A stretch of 64,000 nucleotides of DNA, from positions 1,984,001 through 2,048,000 of the forward strand of contig OZ241745.1 in the NCBI GenBank assembly GCA_965201115.1. Direction: 5' to 3'. Under the pieces are notes generated by a model, which worked only from the letters and a program-made list of their open reading frames with translations, did no database searches and was not told the DNA's origin. The DNA comes from JANQOH01 sp965201115. Lineage in GTDB: Bacteria; Pseudomonadota; Alphaproteobacteria; UBA7887. This document shows, one piece after another, positions 16,389 to 25,256 of the stretch (positions are counted from its first letter, which is position 1; each line of letters starts with the position of its first letter). Made by a program: the position numbers and the translations under genes.

Positions 16389-19024
16389 GCGACGACGCGA
16401 ACGGCGAAGAGCGCAAGACCCTGGGGTTGGCGCGCCCCGGCCATCTCGAACTGCGAAAAACGGTCGAGGGCGGGCAGATACGCCAAAACTTCTCGCACGG
16501 CCGATCGAAATCCGTGCGCGTGGAGGTCAAGAAAAAGCGCACCTTCACGCGCGGAACGACCGGACGCCTCACCGAGATCAAAAAGCCGTTCGGCGCCGGC
16601 GCGCCGCTCTCGCCGGCGCGCGGCAAGGGCGGCCGCCCCGCCCCCGGCCAAAAGCTCACCGGCGAAGAGCGCGCCGCCCGCGCCCGCGCCCTCGAAGACG
16701 CGCTTCAGGCCGAGGAAAAACGCCTGCGCGGCCTGGAAGACGAGCGCCGCGCGCAAGACGAAGCCCGCCGCCGCGCCGTCGAGGAGAAACTCCGCCGCGA
16801 ACTCGAGGAGCGCGCCGCCGCCGAGGCCCGCGCACGCGAGGCCGAGACGCGCGCCGCCGCCGAAGCCGCCGAGGCGCAAAAACGGACGGAAAAGGAAACC
16901 GCCGAGCGCGAAGCCGCGAAACGCAGGGACGCCGCGCGGCGGGCGGGAAAGGCAAAGGAAGAGGCGGCGGCGAAGGCCAAACCCGCCAGGCAGCCCGCGG
17001 CGGCGGCGAAGCCGCGCCCGGGCCGCAAGGAAGAAACCGCCGAGACGGAGTCTCCCGCGCGTCGGCGCAAGGGCCAAAACCAGCGCCTGTCCATTGCGCG
17101 CCGCGGCTCGCGCCGCCGCGCCGGAGGCAAGATCACGGTCGTCCAGGCGCTCAGCGAGGAGGAGCGCCAGCGCAGCCTCGCCTCGGTGCGCCGCGCGCGC
17201 GAACGCGAGCGCCGCGCGGCGACCGCCCGCGGCGGCGGCGGACCCGCGCGCAAGGTGGTGCGCGAGGTCGTCGTGCCCGAAGCCATCGCCGTGCAGGAAC
17301 TGGCCGGCCGCATGGCGGTGCGCGGCGCCGAACTCGTCAAGGCGCTCATGAAACTCGGCGTCATGGCCACGATCAACGACGTCATCGACGCCGACGTCGC
17401 CGAACTCCTGGTCAACGAGTTCGGCCACCGCATCAAGCGGGTCTCGGCCGCCGACGTCGAGGCCGGCCTCGCGGGGCCCGACGATTCGCCGGAATCGCTG
17501 AAAGAACGCGCGCCGGTGGTGACCGTGATGGGCCACGTCGACCACGGCAAGACCTCGCTTCTCGACGCGTTGCGCAACGCCAACGTGGCGTCGGGCGAGG
17601 CCGGAGGCATCACGCAGCACATCGGCGCCTACCGCGTCGAGGTTTCGGACGGGCGCGCCGTGACCTTTATCGACACGCCCGGCCACGCGGCGTTTACGCA
17701 AATGCGCCGGCGCGGCGCCAACGTCACCGACATCGTGGTGCTCGTCGTCGCCGCCGACGACAGCGTCATGCCGCAGACCGTGGAGGCGATACAGCACGCC
17801 CGCGCCGCCGGCGCGCCGATCATCGTCGCCATCAACAAGATCGACCGCCCCGACGCCGACGTCGACCGCGTGCGCAACGATCTGCTGCGCCACAACATCG
17901 TCGTGGAGGAGCTCGGCGGCGAGGTTCTCGCGGTGCCGGTTTCGGCGACCGAGGGAACCAATCTCGACCAGCTTCTCGAGGCGATACTGCTTCAGGCCGA
18001 ACTGATGGAACTGTCCGCCAATCCCGGGCGCCCCGCCGAGGGCGTGACGATCGAGGCGAGGCTGGAGCGCGGGCGCGGCGTGGTCGCCACCGTCCTCGTC
18101 ATGCGCGGCACGCTCTCCATCGGCGATATCGTCGTCGCCGGCAGCAAATGGGGCCGTGTGCGCGCCCTTGTCGACGACCGCGGGCGCAACGCGGCCTCCG
18201 CCGGTCCGGCGCAGCCGGTGGAAATCGTCGGCTTGAGCGAAACGCCGGACGCAGGCGACGAAATGGTCGTCGTCGCCAACGAGTCGCGCGCCCGCGAAGT
18301 CACCGAATATCGCGGCAAGCTGGCGCGCGCCCACGCCGGAACGGCCGGCGCGCGCGGATCCGTCGAACAGATGATGTCGCAAATCGCCAAGGGCGAGGCG
18401 AGGGAACTGCCGCTCGTCGTCAAGGCCGACGTGCATGGCTCGCTCGAGGCGATTCTATCCAATATCGAGGCGTTGACGAAAAACGAGGACGAGGTCAAGG
18501 CGCGCGTGCTGCTGTCGGGCGTCGGCGGCATCGGCGAGTCCGACATTACCCTCGCCGCGGCCTCCAGCGCGCTGACGATCGGCTTCAACGTGCGCGCCGA
18601 CGCGCCGGCCCGCCAACTCGCCAAACGCGACGGCGTGGAGATCCGCTACTACCGGATCGTCTACGAATTGCTCGACGACCTGCGCGGAATGCTCACCGGA
18701 ATGCTGGCGCCGACCGAGCGCGAGGAAACGATGGGCTACGCGCGCATCAAGGAGGTGTTCGACATCACCAGGGTCGGCAAGATCGCCGGCTGCGAGGTCA
18801 CGGAAGGCGTCGTGCGGCGCGGCGCGAGGCTCCGCCTGGTCCGCGACAACGTGATCGTCCATGAGGGCGCCATCGGCAGCCTCCGGCGCCACAAGGACGA
18901 AGTGCGCGAGGTCAGGCAGGGGCTCGAATGCGGCGTCGGTATCGAGAGCTACCAGGATATCAAGCCCGGCGATCGCATCGAGGCGTTCACCGTCGCCCAG
19001 GTGGCGCGCGAGCTGAACGCGTGA
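16385..19024 (+). CDS. infB: Translation initiation factor IF-2
   Basis: GTPase that brings initiator tRNA to the 30S subunit and promotes 50S joining. The 879 residues start with a long charged, low-complexity N-terminal region (alanine, glutamate, arginine rich, about 60-260). An IF2_N-like segment follows (ELAGRMAVRGAELVKALMKLG near 300). The G domain has GHVDHGKTS (about 383), DTPGH (about 428) and NKID (about 481), all intact. Beta-barrel domains II and IV follow. The start overlaps the ylxR stop (ATGA), indicating coupled translation. Length is normal for alphaproteobacteria. Confidence 0.97.
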   Translation: MSDDANGEERKTLGLARPGHLELRKTVEGGQIRQNFSHGRSKSVRVEVKKKRTFTRGTTGRLTEIKKPFGAGAPLSPARGKGGRPAPGQKLTGEERAARARALEDALQAEEKRLRGLEDERRAQDEARRRAVEEKLRRELEERAAAEARAREAETRAAAEAAEAQKRTEKETAEREAAKRRDAARRAGKAKEEAAAKAKPARQPAAAAKPRPGRKEETAETESPARRRKGQNQRLSIARRGSRRRAGGKITVVQALSEEERQRSLASVRRARERERRAATARGGGGPARKVVREVVVPEAIAVQELAGRMAVRGAELVKALMKLGVMATINDVIDADVAELLVNEFGHRIKRVSAADVEAGLAGPDDSPESLKERAPVVTVMGHVDHGKTSLLDALRNANVASGEAGGITQHIGAYRVEVSDGRAVTFIDTPGHAAFTQMRRRGANVTDIVVLVVAADDSVMPQTVEAIQHARAAGAPIIVAINKIDRPDADVDRVRNDLLRHNIVVEELGGEVLAVPVSATEGTNLDQLLEAILLQAELMELSANPGRPAEGVTIEARLERGRGVVATVLVMRGTLSIGDIVVAGSKWGRVRALVDDRGRNAASAGPAQPVEIVGLSETPDAGDEMVVVANESRAREVTEYRGKLARAHAGTAGARGSVEQMMSQIAKGEARELPLVVKADVHGSLEAILSNIEALTKNEDEVKARVLLSGVGGIGESDITLAAASSALTIGFNVRADAPARQLAKRDGVEIRYYRIVYELLDDLRGMLTGMLAPTEREETMGYARIKEVFDITRVGKIAGCEVTEGVVRRGARLRLVRDNVIVHEGAIGSLRRHKDEVREVRQGLECGVGIESYQDIKPGDRIEAFTVAQVARELNA

Positions 19025-19030
19025 CGGACC

Positions 19031-19429
19031 GTGGCGAAACGGCGGCGCGAGGGCCGCGGCGCGGGCGCGCCGGGCCAACGGCAACTGCGGGTGGGGGAGG
19101 CGCTGCGCCATGCCCTGGCCGCCGTTCTCGCGCGCGGCGAACTGCGCGACCCCGCGTTGCGCGACCGCGCGATTACGGTATCGGAAGTGCGGGTAAGCCC
19201 GGACCTGCGCCATGCGACGGCGTTCGTGTCGCGGCTCGGCGGCGGCGACATGGCCGCCGTGCTGGAGGGGCTGGAGCGCGCCGCGCCCCGGCTCAATGCG
19301 CTGACGGCGAACGCGGTGCGCCTGCGCCGCGCGCCGCGGCTGCGATTCGCCGCCGATTCGTCCTTCGACCGCGCGGCGCGCATCGCATCGCTGCTGGCCG
19401 CGGACCCACGCGCGCCGGGCGGCGAATGA
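19031..19429 (+). CDS. rbfA: Ribosome-binding factor A
   Basis: Cold-shock and 16S rRNA maturation factor, 132 residues. The KH-like fold is recognisable from RVGEALRHALAAVL, then VSEVRVSPDLRHATAFVS and the C-terminal LRFAADSSFDRAARI. The start is a GTG at 19031, six bases after the infB stop. A basic N-terminal extension of about 17 residues precedes the domain. Confidence 0.93.
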   Translation: MAKRRREGRGAGAPGQRQLRVGEALRHALAAVLARGELRDPALRDRAITVSEVRVSPDLRHATAFVSRLGGGDMAAVLEGLERAAPRLNALTANAVRLRRAPRLRFAADSSFDRAARIASLLAADPRAPGGE

Positions 19430-19436
19430 GGCGCGC

Positions 19437-20390
19437 TTGAGCCGCGGGCGCCGCCGCGGCCGCCCCGTTCACGGCTGGATCGTCGTGGACAAGGCCGCGG
19501 GCTCCACCTCCACGCGCGCGGCGTCGCGCGTCCGCGCGCTGTTCGGCGCCGCGAAGGCGGGCCATGCCGGCGCGCTCGACCCGCTGGCCACCGGCGTGCT
19601 CCCGATCGCCCTGGGCGAGGCCACCAAGACCGTTCCCCACGCGGTCCGCGGGCGCAAGGACTATACGTTCAGCGTGCGCTGGGGCGAGGGGCGCGACACC
19701 GACGACGCCGACGGCGAGACGATCGAAACCAGCGCCGTGCGGCCCGCCGCCGCCGACATCGAGGCGCGACTGCCCGGGTTCGTCGGCGAGATCGTGCAGA
19801 CGCCGCCGGCATACTCGGCGGTCAAGATCGGCGGGAAGCGCGCCTACCGGCTGGCGCGCGACCGCAAGCCCGTCGAACTCGCGCCGCGGCCGGTGCGCAT
19901 CGACAGCCTGCGCCTGCTTGCCTGCCCCGGCCCCGACAGCGCCGAGTTCGCGATGACCTGCGGAAAGGGCGGGTATGTCCGCTCGGTCGTGCGCGACCTG
20001 GCGCGCGCCTTGGGCACATGCGGCCACGTCGCGGCGCTGCGCCGCGAGCGCGTCGGGCCGTTCGGCCTCGGCGACGCGATTTCGCTTGCCGAACTCGAGG
20101 CGCTGGCCGATAATGACCGGACGGCGCGTCTGCTGCCGGTCGCCCGGGGGCTGCATTGCCTGCCGGCGCTCGCCGTGAACGCGGATCAGGCCGAGCGCCT
20201 GAAGCGGGGCCGCGCCGTGCCGCTTGTGCGCCCTCCCGCCGATGCGGGGGGCGCGCCGATCGCCGACGGCGCGCTGTGGACGCAATTCGCCGGGCGCCCC
20301 GTGGCGCTGGCCGAGCTGCGGCGCGGCGAAGTGCGCCCTGTTCGCGTGTTCAACTACCAGGTTCCGGGGGAACGCAACGCATGTCGATAA
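19437..20390 (+). CDS. truB: tRNA pseudouridine-55 synthase TruB
   Basis: Forms pseudouridine 55 in the T loop of tRNAs. The 317 residues begin with the conserved GWIVVDKAAG, followed by GHAGALDPLATG, which carries the catalytic aspartate. YSAVKIGGKRAY and GYVRSVVRDLA are further family motifs. The start is a TTG at 19437, seven bases after rbfA, and its 3' end overlaps rpsO by ten bases. The C-terminal region carries the usual TruB extension. Confidence 0.95.
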   Translation: MSRGRRRGRPVHGWIVVDKAAGSTSTRAASRVRALFGAAKAGHAGALDPLATGVLPIALGEATKTVPHAVRGRKDYTFSVRWGEGRDTDDADGETIETSAVRPAAADIEARLPGFVGEIVQTPPAYSAVKIGGKRAYRLARDRKPVELAPRPVRIDSLRLLACPGPDSAEFAMTCGKGGYVRSVVRDLARALGTCGHVAALRRERVGPFGLGDAISLAELEALADNDRTARLLPVARGLHCLPALAVNADQAERLKRGRAVPLVRPPADAGGAPIADGALWTQFAGRPVALAELRRGEVRPVRVFNYQVPGERNACR

Positions 20391-20650
20391 CGGCGGAGCG
20401 CAAGAGCGCGCTGATGACCGAATATGCGACCGCGCCCGGCGACACGGGGTCGCCGGAAGTGCAGGTCGCGATCCTGAGCGAACGCATCGCCAATCTCACC
20501 GAGCACTTCAAGGTCCACAAGAAGGACAACCATTCCCGCCGCGGCTTGCTCAAACTCGTGAGCCGCCGCCGGCGGCTGCTCGATTACGTGCGCGCCCGCG
20601 ACGCCGGGCGCTACCGGACGCTGATCGGCCGCCTCGGCCTTCGCCGCTAG
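20381..20650 (+). CDS. rpsO: 30S ribosomal protein S15
   Basis: The 89-residue protein matches S15 throughout: GDTGSPEVQVAILSERI, then HKKDNHSRRGLLKLVSRRRR. It binds the central domain of 16S rRNA. It starts inside truB and is followed after about 105 bp by pnp, the classic order in which S15 and PNPase share a transcript. Confidence 0.97.
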   Translation: MSITAERKSALMTEYATAPGDTGSPEVQVAILSERIANLTEHFKVHKKDNHSRRGLLKLVSRRRRLLDYVRARDAGRYRTLIGRLGLRR

Positions 20651-20756
20651 GCGCCGCGAGCGTCCGAACCCAACCAATCCGCGCCGCGCCGACGCGCCGG
20701 CCGCGGGCCGTTGCCGCATGGGGCGGCCGCGGCGGCAAGAAGGAAAACCCAACTCG

Positions 20757-22877
20757 ATGTTCGATATCCACCGCAAGGAAATCGTCTGGGGCGGCAGGCC
20801 GCTCGTGCTCGAAACCGGCCGCATCGCCCGCCAGGCCGACGGCGCCGTGCTCGCCACCTATGGCGAAACCACCGTCCTCTGTACCGCGGTTGCGCAGCGC
20901 GCGCCCCGGCCGGGAATCGATTTCTTCCCCCTCACCGTCAACTATCAGGAGAAGACCTTCGCCGCCGGCAAGATCCCCGGCGGCTTCTTCAAGCGGGAAG
21001 GCAGGCCCACGGAAAAGGAAACCCTCACGTCGCGCCTCATCGACCGCCCCATCCGGCCCCTGTTCGCCGAGGGCTTCCGCAACGAAACGCAAATCATCTG
21101 TACCGTCCTGGCGCACGATCTCGACAACGACCCCGACGTTCCGGCGCTGATCGGCGCCTCGGCGGCGCTCACGCTGTCGGGCATACCGTTTCTCGGCCCC
21201 GTCGCCGCCGCCCGCGTGGGCTACGCCGACGGCGCGTACATGCTCAACCCGACCCCTTCCGAACTCCGCGACGGCCGCCTCGATCTGGTCGTGGCCGGCA
21301 CGGCGGGCGGCGTGTCGATGGTCGAATCGGAGGCGCGGGAACTCGGCGAGGACGAAATGCTCGGCGCCGTCATGTTCGGCTACCGCGAAATGCAGCCCGT
21401 AATCCGCGCCATCGTCGAACTCGCCGAGGCCTGCGCGAAAGAACCGTGGGAACTGCCGCCGGCGCCCGATACCAGCGATCTCGCGGAAGCCGTCGCCGCC
21501 CTCGGACACGCCAAACTGGCGGCCGCCTACCGCGAAACCGACAAGCGAACGCGCGTGCAGGCGGTCGATCGCATCCGCGCCGAAATCGCCGAGGCCGCGG
21601 CCGAGAGCGGGTACGACGCCGCCGCCGCCAGGGCCGGAATCAAGGCGCTCGAAAAATCCATCGTCCGCGGCGCGACGGTCGAAACCGGCAAGCGCATCGA
21701 CGGGCGCGGCGCGCGCGACGTGCGCCCCATTCGCGCCGAGGTGGGCGTCCTGCCGCTGGCGCACGGCTCGGCGCTGTTCACACGCGGCGAAACGCAGGCG
21801 CTCGTCGTCTCCACGCTCGGCGCCGGACAGGACGAGCAAATCGTCGACGCGCTCGAGGGCGAATATCGCGAGCACTTCATGCTGCACTACAATTTCCCGC
21901 CCTACTCGGTGGGCGAAGCCAGCTTCCTGCGCGCGCCCGGCCGGCGCGAAATCGGCCACGGAAAGCTCGCATGGCGCGCCGTGCATCCCCTCATGCCGTC
22001 GAAGGAGGATTTCCCCTACACGGTGCGCGTCGTTTCCGAGATCACCGAGTCCAACGGATCGTCGTCGATGGCCACCGTATGCGGAGCATCGCTTTCGATG
22101 ATGGACGCCGGCGTGCCGCTCGCGCGCCCCATCGCCGGCATCGCCATGGGGCTCGTCAAGGAGCCGAACGATTTCGTCGTGCTGTCCGACATCCTGGGCG
22201 ACGAAGACCATCTCGGCGACATGGACTTCAAGGTGGCGGGAACCGAAACCGGCGTCACCTCGTTGCAGATGGACATCAAGATCGACGGCATTACCGAAGA
22301 GATCATGCGCGTCGCGCTCGATCAGGCGCGCGACGGCCGGCTCGCCATTCTCGGCGAGATGGCACGCGCGCTCGACCATGCGCGCGCCGAAGTCAGCCGG
22401 CGCGCCCCGCGCGTAACCGTCATAACCATCCCGCGCGACAAGATACGCGACGTCATCGGACCCGGCGGCAAGGTGATCCGCGAAATCACCGACGAAACCG
22501 GCGCCAGGATCGACATCGAGGACGACGGCACGGTGAAGATCGCCGCCGTCTCGCCGGAGGCGAGCGACGCCGCCATCGCCTGGATACGCGGCATCGTGGC
22601 GGTGCCCGAAGTGGGCGAGATCTACAACGGCACGGTCGTGAAGGTCGTCGATTTCGGCGCCTTCGTGAACTTCATCGGCTCGCGCGACGGCCTCGTCCAC
22701 ATCAGCGAACTCGCGCCGCGCCGCGTGCGCACCGTCAAGGACGTGGTCGACGAAGGCGACAGGGTAAAGGTCAAGGTGCTCGGCATCGACGACCGCGGCA
22801 AGGTGCGCCTCAGCATGAAGGCCGTGGACCAAAAAACCGGCGCCCGCCGCGCGGAGGGCAAACAGGCCGCCGGATGA
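20757..22877 (+). CDS. pnp: Polyribonucleotide nucleotidyltransferase (PNPase)
   Basis: 3'-5' phosphorolytic exoribonuclease of the RNA degradation machinery. The 706 residues contain two RNase PH domains (about 12-145 and 325-460), the linking helical domain, a KH domain (VIGPGGKVIREI near 565) and a C-terminal S1 domain (GEIYNGTVVKVVDFGAFVNF onward). The ATG at 20757 follows AAGAAGGA; upstream in-frame starts have no support. The second PH domain keeps the conserved phosphate-site motif SSSMATVCG. It is the last gene of the translation operon. Confidence 0.97.
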   Translation: MFDIHRKEIVWGGRPLVLETGRIARQADGAVLATYGETTVLCTAVAQRAPRPGIDFFPLTVNYQEKTFAAGKIPGGFFKREGRPTEKETLTSRLIDRPIRPLFAEGFRNETQIICTVLAHDLDNDPDVPALIGASAALTLSGIPFLGPVAAARVGYADGAYMLNPTPSELRDGRLDLVVAGTAGGVSMVESEARELGEDEMLGAVMFGYREMQPVIRAIVELAEACAKEPWELPPAPDTSDLAEAVAALGHAKLAAAYRETDKRTRVQAVDRIRAEIAEAAAESGYDAAAARAGIKALEKSIVRGATVETGKRIDGRGARDVRPIRAEVGVLPLAHGSALFTRGETQALVVSTLGAGQDEQIVDALEGEYREHFMLHYNFPPYSVGEASFLRAPGRREIGHGKLAWRAVHPLMPSKEDFPYTVRVVSEITESNGSSSMATVCGASLSMMDAGVPLARPIAGIAMGLVKEPNDFVVLSDILGDEDHLGDMDFKVAGTETGVTSLQMDIKIDGITEEIMRVALDQARDGRLAILGEMARALDHARAEVSRRAPRVTVITIPRDKIRDVIGPGGKVIREITDETGARIDIEDDGTVKIAAVSPEASDAAIAWIRGIVAVPEVGEIYNGTVVKVVDFGAFVNFIGSRDGLVHISELAPRRVRTVKDVVDEGDRVKVKVLGIDDRGKVRLSMKAVDQKTGARRAEGKQAAG

Positions 22878-22968
22878 ACGCGCCAGGGCTGGCGTTTTCG
22901 CGCCCGCCGCCCCATATCTTCGCGGGGGAAAAGAGCGGCGAAACCGGGGCGGCGGGAACGGAAACATC

Positions 22969-24366
22969 GTGAAAGCGCTCAATCCCATCGTACTGTCGGG
23001 TTGCGAGGTCCTGCCGCTCGTCGAGGGCGGCAAGGGCATCTCGGTGTCGAACGGCGCCAGCTCCGGGGCCTGGGCCGCGTCCGGCGGCGTCGGCACGTTC
23101 TCCGGCGTCAACGCCGACGCGCACGACGAAACCGGCGCGCTCATCCCGGTGGTCTATCGCGGACGCACGCGGCGCGAACGGCACGACGAACTCGTCGCCT
23201 ACGCCATCAAGGGCGGCGTCACCCAGGCCCGCATCGCCCACGAAACCGCCAACGGCCAAGGCCGCATCCACATGAACGTGCTGTGGGAAATGGGCGGCGC
23301 CATCAGGGTGCTCGAAGGCGTGCTCGAGGGCGCCAAGGGGCTGATACACGGCGTTACCTGCGGCGCCGGCATGCCCTATCGCATCGCCGAAATCGCCGCC
23401 CGCTACAAGGTCTATTACTACCCCATCGTGTCTTCGGCGCGCGCCTTCCGCGCCCTGTGGAAGCGCGCCTACCACAAATTCCCGAAATGGCTCGGCGGCG
23501 TCGTGTACGAAGACCCGTGGCGCGCCGGCGGCCACAACGGCCTCTCCAACAGCGAAAACCCGCTCGCGCCCGAGCCGCCCTATCCGCGCGTCGCCGCCCT
23601 GCGCGGCGTCATGCGCGGCTTCAGGCTCGATCGCATACCCATCTTCATGGCCGGCGGCGTCTGGCGCCTGCGCGACTGGGAAGACTGGATCGACAACCCC
23701 GAGCTCGGGCCGATCGCCTTCCAGTTCGGCACGCGGCCGCTGCTGACGGTCGAAAGCCCCATTTCCGACGCATGGAAAAACCGCCTGCGCACCCTCGCCG
23801 ACGGCGAGATCAGCCTCAACCGCTACAGCCCCACGGGCTTCTGGTCGTCCGCGGTGAGCAACGTCTTCATGCGCGAACTGAAGGCCCGCGCCGAGCGCCA
23901 GATCGCTTTCACCGCCGAACCCGTCGGCGCCCACAACGCGCCGTGGGGCTACGGGCCGCGCAAGCGCACCGTGTACCTGACCGAAGACGACCGCGCGCTG
24001 GCGGAGCGCTGGACGGCGGAAGGATACTCCGCCGCCATGCGCACGCCCGACGGCACGCTGATCTTCGTCACGCCGGAAAAAGCGGCGGAGATCCACGCCG
24101 ACCAGGTGGCCTGCATGGGCTGCCTCAGCGCCTGCAATTTCAGCAGCTGGTCGCAGGGCGAAGGCCACACCACGGGCCGCAAGGCCGACCCCCGCAGCTA
24201 CTGCATCCAGAAAACGCTGCAGGAAATCGGCCACGGCGACGATATCGAAAACCAGCTCATGTTCGCCGGCCACGGCGCCCACCGTTTCGCCACCGACCCC
24301 TTCTACGCCAACGGCCACATCCCCACCGTGCGCGAACTCGTCGAACGCCTCCAAACCGGCGAATAG
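22969..24366 (+). CDS. Nitronate monooxygenase-like FMN protein
   Basis: A protein of 465 residues with a TIM-barrel look and FMN-type loops: GVTCGAGMPYRIAEIAARY and FMAGGVWRLRDWEDW...IAFQFGTRPLL. These fit the 2-nitropropane dioxygenase/nitronate monooxygenase superfamily. Near the C terminus is CMGCLSACNFSSWS, a cysteine motif not needed for classic nitronate oxidation, so the real substrate may differ. The start is GTG at 22969, about 90 bp after pnp, and the gene could be read with it. Alternative: an enoyl-reductase-like FMN enzyme. Superfamily confidence is good, reaction confidence low. Confidence 0.7.
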   Translation: MKALNPIVLSGCEVLPLVEGGKGISVSNGASSGAWAASGGVGTFSGVNADAHDETGALIPVVYRGRTRRERHDELVAYAIKGGVTQARIAHETANGQGRIHMNVLWEMGGAIRVLEGVLEGAKGLIHGVTCGAGMPYRIAEIAARYKVYYYPIVSSARAFRALWKRAYHKFPKWLGGVVYEDPWRAGGHNGLSNSENPLAPEPPYPRVAALRGVMRGFRLDRIPIFMAGGVWRLRDWEDWIDNPELGPIAFQFGTRPLLTVESPISDAWKNRLRTLADGEISLNRYSPTGFWSSAVSNVFMRELKARAERQIAFTAEPVGAHNAPWGYGPRKRTVYLTEDDRALAERWTAEGYSAAMRTPDGTLIFVTPEKAAEIHADQVACMGCLSACNFSSWSQGEGHTTGRKADPRSYCIQKTLQEIGHGDDIENQLMFAGHGAHRFATDPFYANGHIPTVRELVERLQTGE

Positions 24367-24474
24367 CGCGGGCAGCGAAAAAAAGCCGCCGCACGGTAGA
24401 CAAGGAATACGGAACCCCTTACCTTCGGCACAGCGTACCCGCTTGTTTCCCGAATTCTACGCGAGGAAGCGAAC

Positions 24475-24771
24475 ATGCTGGCCAAACTGACGTCCCGAAA
24501 CCGGCTTACCCTGCCGAACGCGGTTCTGCCCGCCTTGGGCGGCGCCGAATACCTCGAGGTAGTTGAGGAAAACGGCCGAATCGTTTTGACTCCGGCGCTC
24601 GCAAGCCGCGCCTGTGCGATGCGCGTCGAAAACCGAAGGAGGCGTCCCGCCCCCCGCCGTAACGCGGTGCGCACCAGCGACGCTGACGCGGTGCGCGCCA
24701 GGCTCGCCGAACTCGGCCTTACGGAAACCGACGTGGCCGACGCGGTGGCATGGGCGCGCTCCGGCGCCTAA
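24475..24771 (+). CDS. AbrB/SpoVT-type antitoxin
   Basis: A protein of 98 residues. The N-terminal half (LAKLTSRNRLTLPNAVL, then EYLEVVEENGRIVLTP) is a swapped-hairpin AbrB DNA-binding domain. The C-terminal part (DADAVRARLAELGLTETDVADAVAWAR) is a helix-turn-helix-like tail found in antitoxins paired with COG1569 PIN toxins. It overlaps the start of such a toxin by 22 bp, but the toxin is truncated (next entry), so this is probably an orphan antitoxin. The region just upstream is AT-richer than the surroundings. Confidence 0.75.
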   Translation: MLAKLTSRNRLTLPNAVLPALGGAEYLEVVEENGRIVLTPALASRACAMRVENRRRRPAPRRNAVRTSDADAVRARLAELGLTETDVADAVAWARSGA

Positions 24772-24845
24772 CGCCGCCGCGTCTCGTTCTCGATACCAAT
24801 GTAATAATTTCGGCGCTTCTGTTTCCCGGCGGCGCTGTAAGCGTC
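24750..24845 (+). pseudogene. PIN-domain toxin, truncated after about 31 residues by a REP-like element
   Basis: The reading frame starts at ATG 24750 and encodes RLVLDTNVIISALLFPGG, the hallmark first strand and catalytic aspartate of PIN toxins of the COG1569 type. Right after AVS the sequence turns into the repeat element that begins TGTACCGAAATGC. The remaining 100 or so residues, including the other acidic active-site residues, are absent. The frame stays open through the repeat but codes for repeat peptides. The toxin is therefore inactive, while its antitoxin survives. Confidence 0.75.
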
Positions 24846-25012
24846 TGTACCGAAATGCTTACCCCGCCGAAGGCGGGGCCTGGGACCGCGGGCGTCCCCG
24901 CCCGCACGTTCCCGCAAGCCGCGATGTCGGCAGGAAAGCGCAAGCGAACAAGATGCCCGCCGGTTCCCACCGTACCGATAACCCCCGAATTCCGCTACAG
25001 ACTCCAAACCGG
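24846..25012 (+). repeat. Long form of the REP-like element (copy B)
   Basis: About 165 bp with the same order as copy A: TGTACCGAAATGC, hairpin CCCCGCCGAAGGCGGGG, a GCGGGCGTCCCCGCCCGC-type hairpin, GATGTCGGCAGGAAAGCGC, then CCGTACCGATAACC and GAATTCCG. Its left end is fused to the truncated PIN toxin gene. It occupies most of the gap up to the lipoprotein gene. Confidence 0.65.
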
Positions 25013-25069
25013 CCGGGTCTCGCCGCCCGCCGCCCTCGGTACGACAAGGGCGAGCGGCGGCTGTTTATC

Positions 25070-25160
25070 GACCCGCGCCGAAGGCGCGGACTTCCTGGGT
25101 GCGCGGGCGTCTCGCCCGCACGTTTCCGCCCGGCGCGGCGCTGGCGATAGAAACGCAAGC
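25070..25160 (+). repeat. Diverged REP-like element
   Basis: A shorter and more diverged copy with hairpin CCGCGCCGAAGGCGCGG-like (CGCGCC/GGCGCG), the stem GCGGGCGTCTCGCCCGC and the ACGTTTCCG block. It sits about 60 bp after copy B. The remaining 100 bp before 25257 are very GC-rich with short inverted repeats that may end the lipoprotein transcript. Confidence 0.5.
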
Positions 25161-25256
25161 GCCCGCCGCGCCCCTCTCCGGCGGCCGCGGCGCGGACGCG
25201 CGGGCGGGGCCGCCCGCGCCCCCAGGAGAAGCCGCGCCGCCCGCGCCCCCCGCGCT

